A stretch of 6,442 nt of DNA from Rickettsiales bacterium. GTDB lineage: Bacteria; Pseudomonadota; Alphaproteobacteria; Rickettsiales; UBA3002. A program made the translations under genes and the position numbers. The stretch covers positions 1 through 6,442 of the forward strand of contig JAIXZB010000214.1 of assembly GCA_027489915.1 (NCBI GenBank), in the 5' to 3' direction. The notes below the pieces were generated by a model. It saw only the letters and a list, made by a program, of their open reading frames with translations. It was not told the DNA's origin and searched no databases. The stretch's first letter is position 1. Each line of letters opens with the position of its first letter. Shown piece by piece: positions 1-6,237 of the stretch.

Positions 1-30
1 ATGCACTCGCGGCCTGGTTGAGAGGGAAAG

Positions 31-44
31 CCACTTATATGTGG
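31..44. promoter_or_regulatory. Small inverted repeat upstream of the porin gene
   Basis: CCAC and GTGG arms flank the 6-base AT-rich centre TTATAT, giving a near-palindrome that ends 30 bases before the porin start codon. It could be a small hairpin in the porin leader or a regulator binding site, since porin genes are commonly regulated. The arms are only 4 base pairs, so chance is a real possibility. No convincing -35/-10 pair was found in the first 74 bases, so the porin promoter may lie upstream of the window. Confidence 0.2.
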
Positions 45-63
45 TGATAGAAATGTATTTTTT

Positions 64-68
64 AAGGA
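64..68 (+). promoter_or_regulatory. Ribosome binding site of the porin gene
   Basis: AAGGA lies 6 bases before the ATG at 75. This is a good Shine-Dalgarno match at standard spacing and supports that start, which also gives a complete signal peptide. Confidence 0.75.
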
Positions 69-74
69 TATGCC

Positions 75-1205
75 ATGAGACATGTATTGCTTGCTACCAC
101 TGGCCTTGTTGCCGCAACTGCCATCGCAGTTTCTGCGCAGGCGGCTACACCGAAAGTGACGCTCGGTGGGTTTTCTGATTTCCAGGCGGGATTTGTGAGC
201 GAAGATAACGACGGAGCGCGTCGTGGCCATGGGTTTCGCAACGATAATGAAATCAGTGTGAATGTGGATGCACATACCGATGGCGGGCTGAATTACGGCG
301 CAGTGATAGAGCTTGAAGCAGATATCACCAATGACGCGGATAATCAGGGCACCAATGCTGCACGCACTTTTACCTACTTAGAAAGCGGCTGGGGCCGTGC
401 TGAGCTCGGTGGCACGGCGGATGCAGCCGCTACGATGCGTGTGGATGCTTCTAGCATTGCTGTGGCAACCGGTGGTATCGCAGGTGCGTTCGATTATTTC
501 CTCGCAGGTGGCAACCCAACCGTTACGACGTTTATTATGAATCCAAAATTGATTCAGGAATATGGGGTGGGAACAGCTGCGGATGAAGGCACGTATAATG
601 CTACCAAGATTGCGTATTACACGCCGCGTTGGAATGGCCTGCAGGCAGGTGTAAGTTACACACCTGATTTAGAAAATCGTGGTCAATTCATGGATCGTAA
701 TGACCAGACAGCAGGTAATATTGGTGATGTATGGGATTTAGCGCTGCATTATGAAAACACCTATGAAAATGGTCTGAGCACTGCGGCATCGCTGACCTAT
801 GAAATGGGCAATGCCGATACTGCTGCACGTGAAGATGTACGCGCATGGAACATTGGTACGCAGTTAGGCTATGAGGGCTTTAGTGTGGCGGGTTCTTACG
901 GTGATTGGGGTGATTCAAACCGCGTGGCGAACGCAGGCAATGATGATGCCCATTACTGGACCCTTGGTGGTGCGTATACCACAGGCGCTATAGGGGTATC
1001 GGCTACCTATCTTGATTCGGTAGTAGAGCAAGGCGCAGGTGTTGCGGATAATGATTTCAGCAATATTGTACTGGGTGCGGATTATAAACTGGCACCAGGC
1101 CTTACCACTTACGCAGAGGTGAGCTTCTTCGAGTTCGATTCTGCAACGGTTGCCGATAGGAATGACGGAAACATATTCATTCTCGGAACGCAGATTGCGT
1201 TTTAA
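75..1205 (+). CDS. Outer-membrane porin, Porin_4-like family
   Basis: This 376-residue protein looks like a trimeric general porin that lets small hydrophilic solutes cross the outer membrane. Residues 1-23 form a Sec signal peptide: Arg2, a hydrophobic core, then AQA before the likely cut, leaving a mature start ATPKVTLGG. The rest has few long hydrophobic runs and many alternating strands rich in Gly, Asn, Asp and aromatic residues. The section from DNEISVNVDAHTDGGL through YLESGWGRAELGG (about 57-113) has the pattern of Gram-negative porins: early strands, then a 'GR-ELG' strand leading into the constriction region. It ends in Phe376 within the strand NIFILGTQIAF, the usual C-terminal signal for the BAM assembly machine. 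Length is normal for the family. It is followed by its own terminator, so it is probably monocistronic. Substrate preference cannot be read from the sequence. Confidence 0.88.
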   Translation: MRHVLLATTGLVAATAIAVSAQAATPKVTLGGFSDFQAGFVSEDNDGARRGHGFRNDNEISVNVDAHTDGGLNYGAVIELEADITNDADNQGTNAARTFTYLESGWGRAELGGTADAAATMRVDASSIAVATGGIAGAFDYFLAGGNPTVTTFIMNPKLIQEYGVGTAADEGTYNATKIAYYTPRWNGLQAGVSYTPDLENRGQFMDRNDQTAGNIGDVWDLALHYENTYENGLSTAASLTYEMGNADTAAREDVRAWNIGTQLGYEGFSVAGSYGDWGDSNRVANAGNDDAHYWTLGGAYTTGAIGVSATYLDSVVEQGAGVADNDFSNIVLGADYKLAPGLTTYAEVSFFEFDSATVADRNDGNIFILGTQIAF

Positions 1206-1224
1206 TCCAGTTGTCTAAAAGAAT

Positions 1225-1256
1225 AGGGCGGTGTGGAAACATGCCGCCCTTTTTTA
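1225..1256 (+). terminator. Rho-independent terminator after the porin gene
   Basis: The stem pairs 1226-1235 with 1240-1249. It consists of GGGCGG against CCGCCC, then two G-T wobbles and two standard pairs, closed by a GAAA tetraloop at 1236-1239. A1225 and T1250 can add one more pair. Six T bases follow (1250-1255). It starts 20 bases after the porin stop codon and is a strong, textbook intrinsic terminator that separates the porin from the downstream genes. Confidence 0.9.
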
Positions 1257-1297
1257 TTGCCGCAATATTGGCGAATGCTCACTTGCCATAAGCACGC

Positions 1298-1327
1298 TTG
1301 TATGGTGAAAAAGAGGCCATGTATAAC
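1298..1327 (+). promoter_or_regulatory. Possible sigma-70-type promoter for the DUF3576-leuS-lptE-holA genes
   Basis: TTGTAT (1298-1303) and TATAAC (1322-1327) are separated by 18 bases. The -10 matches the consensus at five of six positions and the -35 at only three. It lies after the porin terminator and 27 bases before the DUF3576 start codon, where a promoter is expected. This is a visual match, not a scored prediction. Confidence 0.35.
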
Positions 1328-1340
1328 CCTATCCTGATAT

Positions 1341-1346
1341 AAGGGA
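1341..1346 (+). promoter_or_regulatory. Ribosome binding site of the DUF3576 gene
   Basis: AAGGGA lies 8 bases before the ATG at 1355. It supports this start, which also gives a complete lipoprotein signal peptide. Confidence 0.65.
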
Positions 1347-1354
1347 ATGATTCT

Positions 1355-1894
1355 ATGCGCCTGTGCCGCTTACCCGTTTTATGTGCTGTGTTTTTATTGG
1401 CTTTGAGTGCGTGCGATAGCCTCATGCCACCTCCTGCCGAGGAGGGCAGCAATAACTTCCCTAAAACCGAAAAAGACCGCCGCAAAGAGCGACTCGGAAA
1501 GCTTACGGGCGATGAGGGTTTGGTGATTGGTGGACCAAAAGAAGATGGTGATTCCGCAGGCAATAATCCGCTTGGAGTGAATAGTTTCTTGTGGCGTGCT
1601 ACGCTTGATACCCTGGCATTCATGCCGCTTGCATCGGCGGATCCATTTGGTGGGGTGATTCTCACTGATTGGTATGAAGATCCGAAAGCAGCGGGGGAGC
1701 GTTTCAAAATCAACGCACTGATTTTAGACCGTCAGCTGCGCGCCGATTCCATCAAGCTTTCGGTGTTCAAGCAGAAAAAAGACATGAAGGGCATGTGGGT
1801 GGATACGGCAGTGGAGCCAAGTGTTGCGCGCAAAATGGAAGATGCCGTGCTAACGCGCGCGCGTGAATTACGTGTTGCGCAGCTAGGTTACTAA
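1355..1894 (+). CDS. DUF3576-family lipoprotein of unknown function
   Basis: This 179-residue protein has a lipoprotein signal peptide: Arg2 and Arg5, a hydrophobic stretch at about 6-19, and the lipobox LSAC at 17-20, so Cys20 should be lipidated. The next residue is Asp21. In E. coli, Asp at +2 keeps lipoproteins in the inner membrane, but whether that rule holds here is unknown. Residues 21-75 are a polar, probably flexible linker. The conserved domain runs from about 76 to 175 and includes NSFLWRATLDTL (76-87), MPLASADPFGGVILTDWY (90-107), ERFKINALILDRQLRADSI (115-133) and a C-terminal helix EDAVLTRARELR (162-173). This pattern matches my memory of DUF3576, an alphaproteobacterial family often found next to leuS. 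No catalytic motif is visible. It lies 79 bases before leuS with a repeat between, and may be its operon leader. An envelope role is inferred only from the lipobox and the neighbouring lptE. Confidence 0.82.
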   Translation: MRLCRLPVLCAVFLLALSACDSLMPPPAEEGSNNFPKTEKDRRKERLGKLTGDEGLVIGGPKEDGDSAGNNPLGVNSFLWRATLDTLAFMPLASADPFGGVILTDWYEDPKAAGERFKINALILDRQLRADSIKLSVFKQKKDMKGMWVDTAVEPSVARKMEDAVLTRARELRVAQLGY

Positions 1895-1901
1895 TTTCTG
1901 A

Positions 1902-1968
1902 ATTCCCGCGTAGGCGGGAATCCAGAGCATGCATATTACCCCCACTAGATTCCCGCCTGCGCGGGAAT
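1902..1968. repeat. Two-hairpin palindromic repeat (REPIN/MITE-like) before leuS
   Basis: There are two hairpins with identical 8-base arms, ATTCCCGC and GCGGGAAT. The first pairs 1902-1909 with 1914-1921 around a GTAG loop; the second pairs 1949-1956 with 1961-1968 around CTGC. The two hairpins are also inverted copies of each other: the reverse complement of 1948-1968 matches 1902-1922 at all but one base (in the loop), so the whole unit is one imperfect palindrome with a 25-base centre. From general knowledge, ATTCCCGC-N4-GCGGGAATGAC elements are dispersed in many copies in numerous proteobacterial genomes. Read on the minus strand they give the spurious peptides SFPRRRESS and DSRLRGN, both seen here. 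No T tract follows, so it is not a standard intrinsic terminator. It encodes no transposase and would have to be mobilised in trans. Confidence 0.85.
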
Positions 1969-1974
1969 GACGGA
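1963..1974 (+). promoter_or_regulatory. Weak ribosome binding sites that decide the leuS start
   Basis: Two in-frame ATG codons compete. GGGA (1963-1966) is 7 bases before ATG 1974 but lies inside the right arm of the second repeat hairpin. GGA (1972-1974) is 8 bases before ATG 1983 but is only a minimal match. Neither is strong, and the first would be hidden when the hairpin folds. Confidence 0.4.
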
Positions 1975-4607
1975 TGAAGAGAATGACAACGATACCACAA
2001 CGCTACAACGCAAAAATCGCTGAAGAAAAATGGCAGAAACGCTGGGAGGATGCAGGCGTGTTTGTCACGCCTGAGAAGAGCGAGAAGCCCGATTATTATG
2101 TGCTCGAGATGTTCCCTTATCCTTCGGGCAATATCCATATGGGCCATGTGCGTAATTACACGCTGGGCGATGTGGTAGCGCGCACCAAGCGGGCCCAGGG
2201 TTACAGCGTGCTGCACCCCATGGGCTGGGATGCGTTTGGCTTGCCTGCCGAGAACGCGGCGATTGAGCGTAAGGTGCATCCTGCCACGTGGACACATAGC
2301 AACATTGCTACCATGCGTGAGCAGCTCAAATCCATCGGGCTTTCGTATGATTGGGCGCGCGAATTTGCGACCTGTGATGCGAGCTACTATCAGCATGAAC
2401 AGCGCTTTTTTCTGAAGCTGCTTGAAGCGGGGCTTGCCTACCGTAAAGAATCGTTTGTGAACTGGGATCCGATTGATAACACCGTGCTTGCCAACGAGCA
2501 GGTGGTGGATGGGCGCGGTTGGCGTTCGGGCGCGGTGGTGGAGCGCAAAAAACTCTCGCAATGGTTTTTGAAAATCACGGCGTTTGGCGATGAGTTGCTC
2601 AAGGGCTTGGAAGGGCTTTCGGGCTGGCCCGATAAAGTGCGCACCATGCAGGAGAAATGGATTGGGCGCTCCGAGGGGGCATTACTGGGGTTCAGCATTA
2701 AGGATGCCGCATTCAGTGAGCCGTTGCAGGTATATACTACGCGGCCTGATACATTGTTTGGGATGTCGTTTATTGCGATTGCGCCGAACCATCCGATTGC
2801 GGAGACATTGGCGAAAAAAGACGCTGCGTTGCAGGCGTTTATTGGCGAATGCCAGAAGCTCGGTACATCTGAAGAAGCTATCGAGAAGGCCGAGAAACTG
2901 GGCTATGATACGGGGCTTAAAGTGGCGCATCCTTTCACGGGTGATCTGAAGCCTGTGTATGTGGCTAATTTCGTGTTGATGGATTATGGCACGGGTGCGG
3001 TGTTTGGGTGCCCCGCGCATGATCAGCGTGATTTGGATTTTGCGCGTAAATATGGCTTAAGCGTCATTCCTGTGGTGTTCCCTGAGAACACCGAAGGGTT
3101 TGCGATTACCGATACGGCCTACACCGGAGAAGGCAGGCTTGCGCAATCGAATTTTCTTGATGGGCTTAGCATTGTGGATGCGAAAGCGCGGATGCTTGAT
3201 GAGATTGAAGCGCGCGGTATTGGCGCGCGTCAGGTGCAGTTTCGCCTGCGTGATTGGGGTGTGTCGCGTCAGCGTTATTGGGGCTGCCCGATTCCGATTA
3301 TCCATTGTGAAAGTTGCGGTGCGGTGCCTGTCCCTGAAGCGCAACTGCCCGTGGTGCTGCCTGAGGATGTGAGCTTTGAGGGCGCGGGTAATCCGCTGGA
3401 TAAACACCTCAACTGGAAGCATGTGGAGTGTCCGAAATGCAGCAAGTCTGCGTTGCGTGAAACGGATACGTTTGATACGTTTTTTGAATCCTCGTGGTAT
3501 TTCGCACGGTTTGCTGACAATACCAGCGCAGAAGGCGTTAACAAAGAAGCTGCGAAACGATGGCTACCCGTGGATCAGTATATTGGTGGTGTTGAGCATG
3601 CGGTGTTGCATTTGCTCTATTCGCGCTTTTTCATGCGTGCGCTTACCCATTGCGGGATACTCGATTGCGTGGAGCCCTTCAAGGGGCTCATGACGCAGGG
3701 TATGGTGTGCCATGCAACCTTCAAGGATGCAGCAGGTAACTGGCTGTATCCGCAAGATGTGGGCAAGGATGCAAGCGGTGCATGGGTGACGTTAGAGGGT
3801 GCACAGCCCGTGGTGCAAGGCCGCAGCGAGAAGATGAGCAAGTCGAAACGTAACACGGTAGATCCCCGCCATATTATCGAGGCATACGGCGCCGATACGG
3901 CGCGTTTGTTCATGATGAGTGATTCGCCACCCGAGCGTGATTTGGAATGGACGGAAGCGGGTGTGGATGGTGCATGGCGTTATGTGCAGCGTTTGTATCG
4001 CTTGGCGGTGGCGTTACAGAATTCTATTCCTCCCGTCGATACGCGTAACCACACGGAGCTACCCTCCCATTTGCTTGAATTGCGCAAAAAGACGCATAAA
4101 ACCATTGCTGGGGTTACGGCGGATATTGAACAGTTTCATTTTAATAAGGCCGTGGCGCGGTTACGTGAGCTTACGAACGCGCTTGAAGAGTGGATACTGG
4201 TGATGAAAATCCCTGGGCAAGAAGAGCCTGTTATTTCCAACAGTATTGAGCATTATGATAGTGGCGAAGTGGTGGGCGAAGCTTTCTATGCGGCGTTGCA
4301 TTTATTCCAGCCTATCATCCCGCATATCTGCGAGGAGCTGTGGGCGATGCTGGGTAACACCGATTTGCTGTGCCAACGCCCATGGCCTGTAGCAGATGCG
4401 CAGTATCTGGTCGATGATACAGCCACCGTTGCGGTGCAGGTGAATGGCAAATTGCGGGCAACACTTTCATTGCCACGTGATTGTGCGAATGCAGATGCAG
4501 AGGCTGCGGCCCTAGCGGATGCAGGGGTGCAAAAAGCAATCGAAGGTAAGGGCGTGAAGAAAATAATTGTGGTGCCTAACCGTATTATCAATATCGTGGT
4601 GGGATGA
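1974..4607 (+). CDS. leuS: Leucine--tRNA ligase (leucyl-tRNA synthetase)
   Basis: This cytoplasmic class I synthetase attaches leucine to tRNA-Leu using ATP and proofreads mischarged tRNA. It has 877 residues, a normal bacterial length. The HIGH motif is HMGH at 55-58, and the KMSKS loop is intact at 620-624. The CP1 editing domain (about 230-425) carries TTRPDT at 255-260 and GTGAVFGCPAHDQRD, whose Asp353 aligns by motif with the editing Asp of E. coli LeuRS. A zinc ribbon is formed by Cys445, Cys448, Cys486 and Cys489. The leucine-specific insertion precedes KMSKS (about 575-615), the anticodon-binding helical domain is at about 690-800, and the small C-terminal domain begins near 815 (VAVQVNGKLRATL). 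All expected key residues are present. ATG 1983 (protein starting MTTIPQRYNAK) is an alternative start and would remove only three residues. The 3' end overlaps lptE by 4 bases (ATGA), indicating translational coupling. Confidence 0.97.
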   Translation: MKRMTTIPQRYNAKIAEEKWQKRWEDAGVFVTPEKSEKPDYYVLEMFPYPSGNIHMGHVRNYTLGDVVARTKRAQGYSVLHPMGWDAFGLPAENAAIERKVHPATWTHSNIATMREQLKSIGLSYDWAREFATCDASYYQHEQRFFLKLLEAGLAYRKESFVNWDPIDNTVLANEQVVDGRGWRSGAVVERKKLSQWFLKITAFGDELLKGLEGLSGWPDKVRTMQEKWIGRSEGALLGFSIKDAAFSEPLQVYTTRPDTLFGMSFIAIAPNHPIAETLAKKDAALQAFIGECQKLGTSEEAIEKAEKLGYDTGLKVAHPFTGDLKPVYVANFVLMDYGTGAVFGCPAHDQRDLDFARKYGLSVIPVVFPENTEGFAITDTAYTGEGRLAQSNFLDGLSIVDAKARMLDEIEARGIGARQVQFRLRDWGVSRQRYWGCPIPIIHCESCGAVPVPEAQLPVVLPEDVSFEGAGNPLDKHLNWKHVECPKCSKSALRETDTFDTFFESSWYFARFADNTSAEGVNKEAAKRWLPVDQYIGGVEHAVLHLLYSRFFMRALTHCGILDCVEPFKGLMTQGMVCHATFKDAAGNWLYPQDVGKDASGAWVTLEGAQPVVQGRSEKMSKSKRNTVDPRHIIEAYGADTARLFMMSDSPPERDLEWTEAGVDGAWRYVQRLYRLAVALQNSIPPVDTRNHTELPSHLLELRKKTHKTIAGVTADIEQFHFNKAVARLRELTNALEEWILVMKIPGQEEPVISNSIEHYDSGEVVGEAFYAALHLFQPIIPHICEELWAMLGNTDLLCQRPWPVADAQYLVDDTATVAVQVNGKLRATLSLPRDCANADAEAAALADAGVQKAIEGKGVKKIIVVPNRIINIVVG
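4598..4603 (+). promoter_or_regulatory. Shine-Dalgarno-like site that bears on the lptE start
   Basis: GGTGGG, within the last leuS codons, directly touches the first of three tandem ATG codons (4604, 4607, 4610). Spacings are 0, 3 and 6 bases, so the third ATG is the best placed by this criterion. Confidence 0.4.
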
Positions 4608-5170
4608 TGATGCAGCGCGAGTCAGCACATAACGTAAACAGGTGGATTGAAGTATCTGCTGCGATGGTGTGCGTTTTGTTGTTTGTATCTGCATGCGGGT
4701 TTCGGCCTGTGTATGGCGAAGCCTATCAGGCCGAGCGTGGTGCGGTTTCGGCGCGTCTTGCTGAGGTTGCCGTGAGTACGGGAACAACACGTAGTGAACA
4801 GCTTTTGAAGGCAGAAGTTGAAGACCGCTTGAACCCAGATAATGTGGCAGCAGAGAAACGCTTTATGCTCGTTGTATCGGTGGGTGAAGTGAATATCCCG
4901 CTGTTTGTGGCGCCAGATGGCACGTATGGCCGTGGGAATTTGCAATATACGCTGACCTATAGCTTACGTAACAGCACCGATGGGTCGGTGGTGGATACGG
5001 GTAGTTTAACGCGAGTATCGAGCTATGCAGCGTCGGAAACCAATGCGATTTATGCGAGTTATGTGGCACAGGAAGACGCGCGCAAGCGAGGTGTTATTGA
5101 ATTGTCGAAAGACATCGTTACGCGGGTTGCGAATATACTGGATAAGGACCCTGCTGCGGGTGCGCCATGA
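4604..5170 (+). CDS. lptE: LPS assembly lipoprotein LptE
   Basis: LptE is the outer-membrane lipoprotein that sits inside the LptD barrel and is needed to assemble it and insert lipopolysaccharide into the outer leaflet. The predicted protein has 188 residues. A hydrophobic segment (about 17-30) leads to the lipobox VSAC, with Cys31 as the lipidated residue. The mature start CGFRPVYG (31-38) is the hallmark of alphaproteobacterial LptE. Gly32 at +2 has no inner-membrane retention signal, in line with outer-membrane sorting. The body follows the family pattern: SEQLLKAEVEDRLNP (64-78), GNLQYTLTYSL (111-121) and the C-terminal helix SYVAQEDARKRGVIELSKDIVTRVA (152-176). It starts with three Met codons; the third (4610) is best spaced from the Shine-Dalgarno-like site, giving 186 residues. 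It overlaps leuS by 4 bases upstream and holA by 4 bases downstream, so all three should be co-translated. Confidence 0.9.
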   Translation: MMMQRESAHNVNRWIEVSAAMVCVLLFVSACGFRPVYGEAYQAERGAVSARLAEVAVSTGTTRSEQLLKAEVEDRLNPDNVAAEKRFMLVVSVGEVNIPLFVAPDGTYGRGNLQYTLTYSLRNSTDGSVVDTGSLTRVSSYAASETNAIYASYVAQEDARKRGVIELSKDIVTRVANILDKDPAAGAP

Positions 5171-6186
5171 AGCCTGCAACACGTGATATTGTATCGTATG
5201 TGAATGCGCCGCTTAAGGCGCAAGGCATGCTTCTATACGGTCCTGATTTGGGCTTGATTCGCCAGCGCGTGCAGCAGGTGATTGCAACAGTTCTGAAAAA
5301 CCCCGATGATCCGTTTGGGCGCATTGAGCTCTCGGCAGAACAGGTGGAAGCAGACCCTGCGCGGCTGTATGATGAACTTTCTGCATTCAGCTTCACTGGA
5401 GAGCCACGGTTATTGATTCTGCGTGATGCGAGCGATAGTTTAACCAAGCATATCGAGCCTGCGCTTGAGGCGCTCACCCCTACCACCTATTTTTTGATGT
5501 TTGCAGGGGATCTGGCAGGTAAATCGAGCCTGCGTGCGTTGATTGAAAAACACCCCAGCGTGGTTGCGATTCCCTGTTACCGTGATGAAGGTGCGGGGCT
5601 GGATACGCTCATTCGTGATACGTTTGTGGGATATGGACTCCGCGCTCAGCCCGAGGTGGTGCGGTATCTGGCATCGGCGCTTGGTGGCGACCGCATGATT
5701 GTGCTGAATGAAATCGAGAAGATATCGCTGTATCTGGGTGATGAGGAAGAAACTATTATGCTCGAGACTGTGATGCAGCTGGTGGGCGATAATGCTGATC
5801 GTAGTCAGGATGATATTAATCATGCGGTGGCGAGTGGTAATGTGGAGCTGCTGTGCCGTGTGCTGGACAGGATGTTATTAGAAGGTGTCAACGGCGTGGC
5901 GATGGTGCGCGGGTTGCAGTATTATTTCCAGAAGCTGCAGGATATTCATGTGAAGCGCGAGCAGACTGGGGCATCGATTGATGCGGTGATTGATGGGTTG
6001 AGGCCACCTGTGTTTTTCAAAATAAAACCGATTTTAAGCGCGCATGCCAGGCGTTGGAGTGCTGACCATGTTACCCGCGCACTTGAGCGTATTTTGAGCT
6101 TAGAAATCGAAATGAAGCGGTTCCATGACCAGCAGCCTGCGCGCCTTGGGCAGGCATTGATTGGGCTTGCACGCCTGCCTCGTTAG
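5167..6186 (+). CDS. holA: DNA polymerase III subunit delta (clamp loader)
   Basis: HolA is the clamp-loader subunit that opens the beta sliding clamp so it can be loaded on primed DNA. The length, 339 residues, is typical. The N-terminal AAA+-like domain begins with GMLLYGPDLGLIRQR (20-34), a degenerate P-loop without the Lys-Thr/Ser needed to bind ATP, as expected because delta does not hydrolyse ATP. The segment SAFSFTGEPRLLILRDAS (72-89) is the region where delta contacts the clamp in the family. ALGGDRMIVLNEIEKISLYLG (171-191) is the conserved middle-domain motif. The C-terminal collar domain (about 215-339) includes LRPPVFFKIKP (278-288), typical of alphaproteobacterial members. The start ATG overlaps the lptE stop (ATGA). 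Only a weak CGGG (5157-5160) lies 6 bases upstream, so translation probably depends on lptE. The gene ends 51 bases before the next start, with no terminator visible. Confidence 0.93.
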   Translation: MKPATRDIVSYVNAPLKAQGMLLYGPDLGLIRQRVQQVIATVLKNPDDPFGRIELSAEQVEADPARLYDELSAFSFTGEPRLLILRDASDSLTKHIEPALEALTPTTYFLMFAGDLAGKSSLRALIEKHPSVVAIPCYRDEGAGLDTLIRDTFVGYGLRAQPEVVRYLASALGGDRMIVLNEIEKISLYLGDEEETIMLETVMQLVGDNADRSQDDINHAVASGNVELLCRVLDRMLLEGVNGVAMVRGLQYYFQKLQDIHVKREQTGASIDAVIDGLRPPVFFKIKPILSAHARRWSADHVTRALERILSLEIEMKRFHDQQPARLGQALIGLARLPR

Positions 6187-6188
6187 AA

Positions 6189-6208
6189 AAGCCTTGAATT
6201 TAAGCCTT
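6189..6208. repeat. Short direct repeat after holA
   Basis: AAGCCTT occurs at 6189-6195 and again at 6202-6208, a spacing of 13 bases, in the 51-base gap between holA and the TadE-like gene. It could be a regulator half-site pair but is short enough to arise by chance. The gap has no hairpin followed by T bases. A weak TTGAAT (6194-6199) overlaps the first copy, but no good -10 partner was found. Confidence 0.2.
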
Positions 6209-6237
6209 TATTCATTTTTGCATGGTAGGCTGCGTGT

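Noticed and set aside
3..47. Possible 3' end of an upstream gene (frame reading ALAAWLRGKATYMW then stop)
   Set aside because: Fourteen codons are too few to recognise a protein. Another frame also ends at a stop (19-21), so neither can be preferred.
1279..1713. Minus-strand open frame of 144 codons opposite the DUF3576 gene
   Set aside because: The + strand frame has a ribosome binding site, a lipobox and a recognisable conserved domain; the minus-strand frame has none of these.
1902..1968. Repeat hairpins as an intrinsic terminator between DUF3576 and leuS, or as a CRISPR array
   Set aside because: No T tract follows either hairpin. Only two inverted units exist, not regularly spaced direct repeats with spacers.
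1767..2561. Long minus-strand open frame opposite the end of the DUF3576 gene and the start of leuS
   Set aside because: It runs antisense to two well-supported genes and crosses the palindromic repeat. Its SFPRRRESS and DSRLRGN peptides are the usual false translation of such repeats.
2065..4591. Many other open frames of 60-120 codons on both strands within leuS
   Set aside because: They overlap a complete leuS with all catalytic motifs, and their translations show no family features. They are shadow frames.
1974..4607. Possible defect or unusual domain in LeuRS
   Set aside because: HMGH, KMSKS, the editing-site motifs and all four zinc-ribbon cysteines are present, and the length is normal.
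4512..5486. Minus-strand open frames opposite lptE and the start of holA
   Set aside because: They are antisense to recognised genes, and no ribosome binding site or protein family pattern was noticed.
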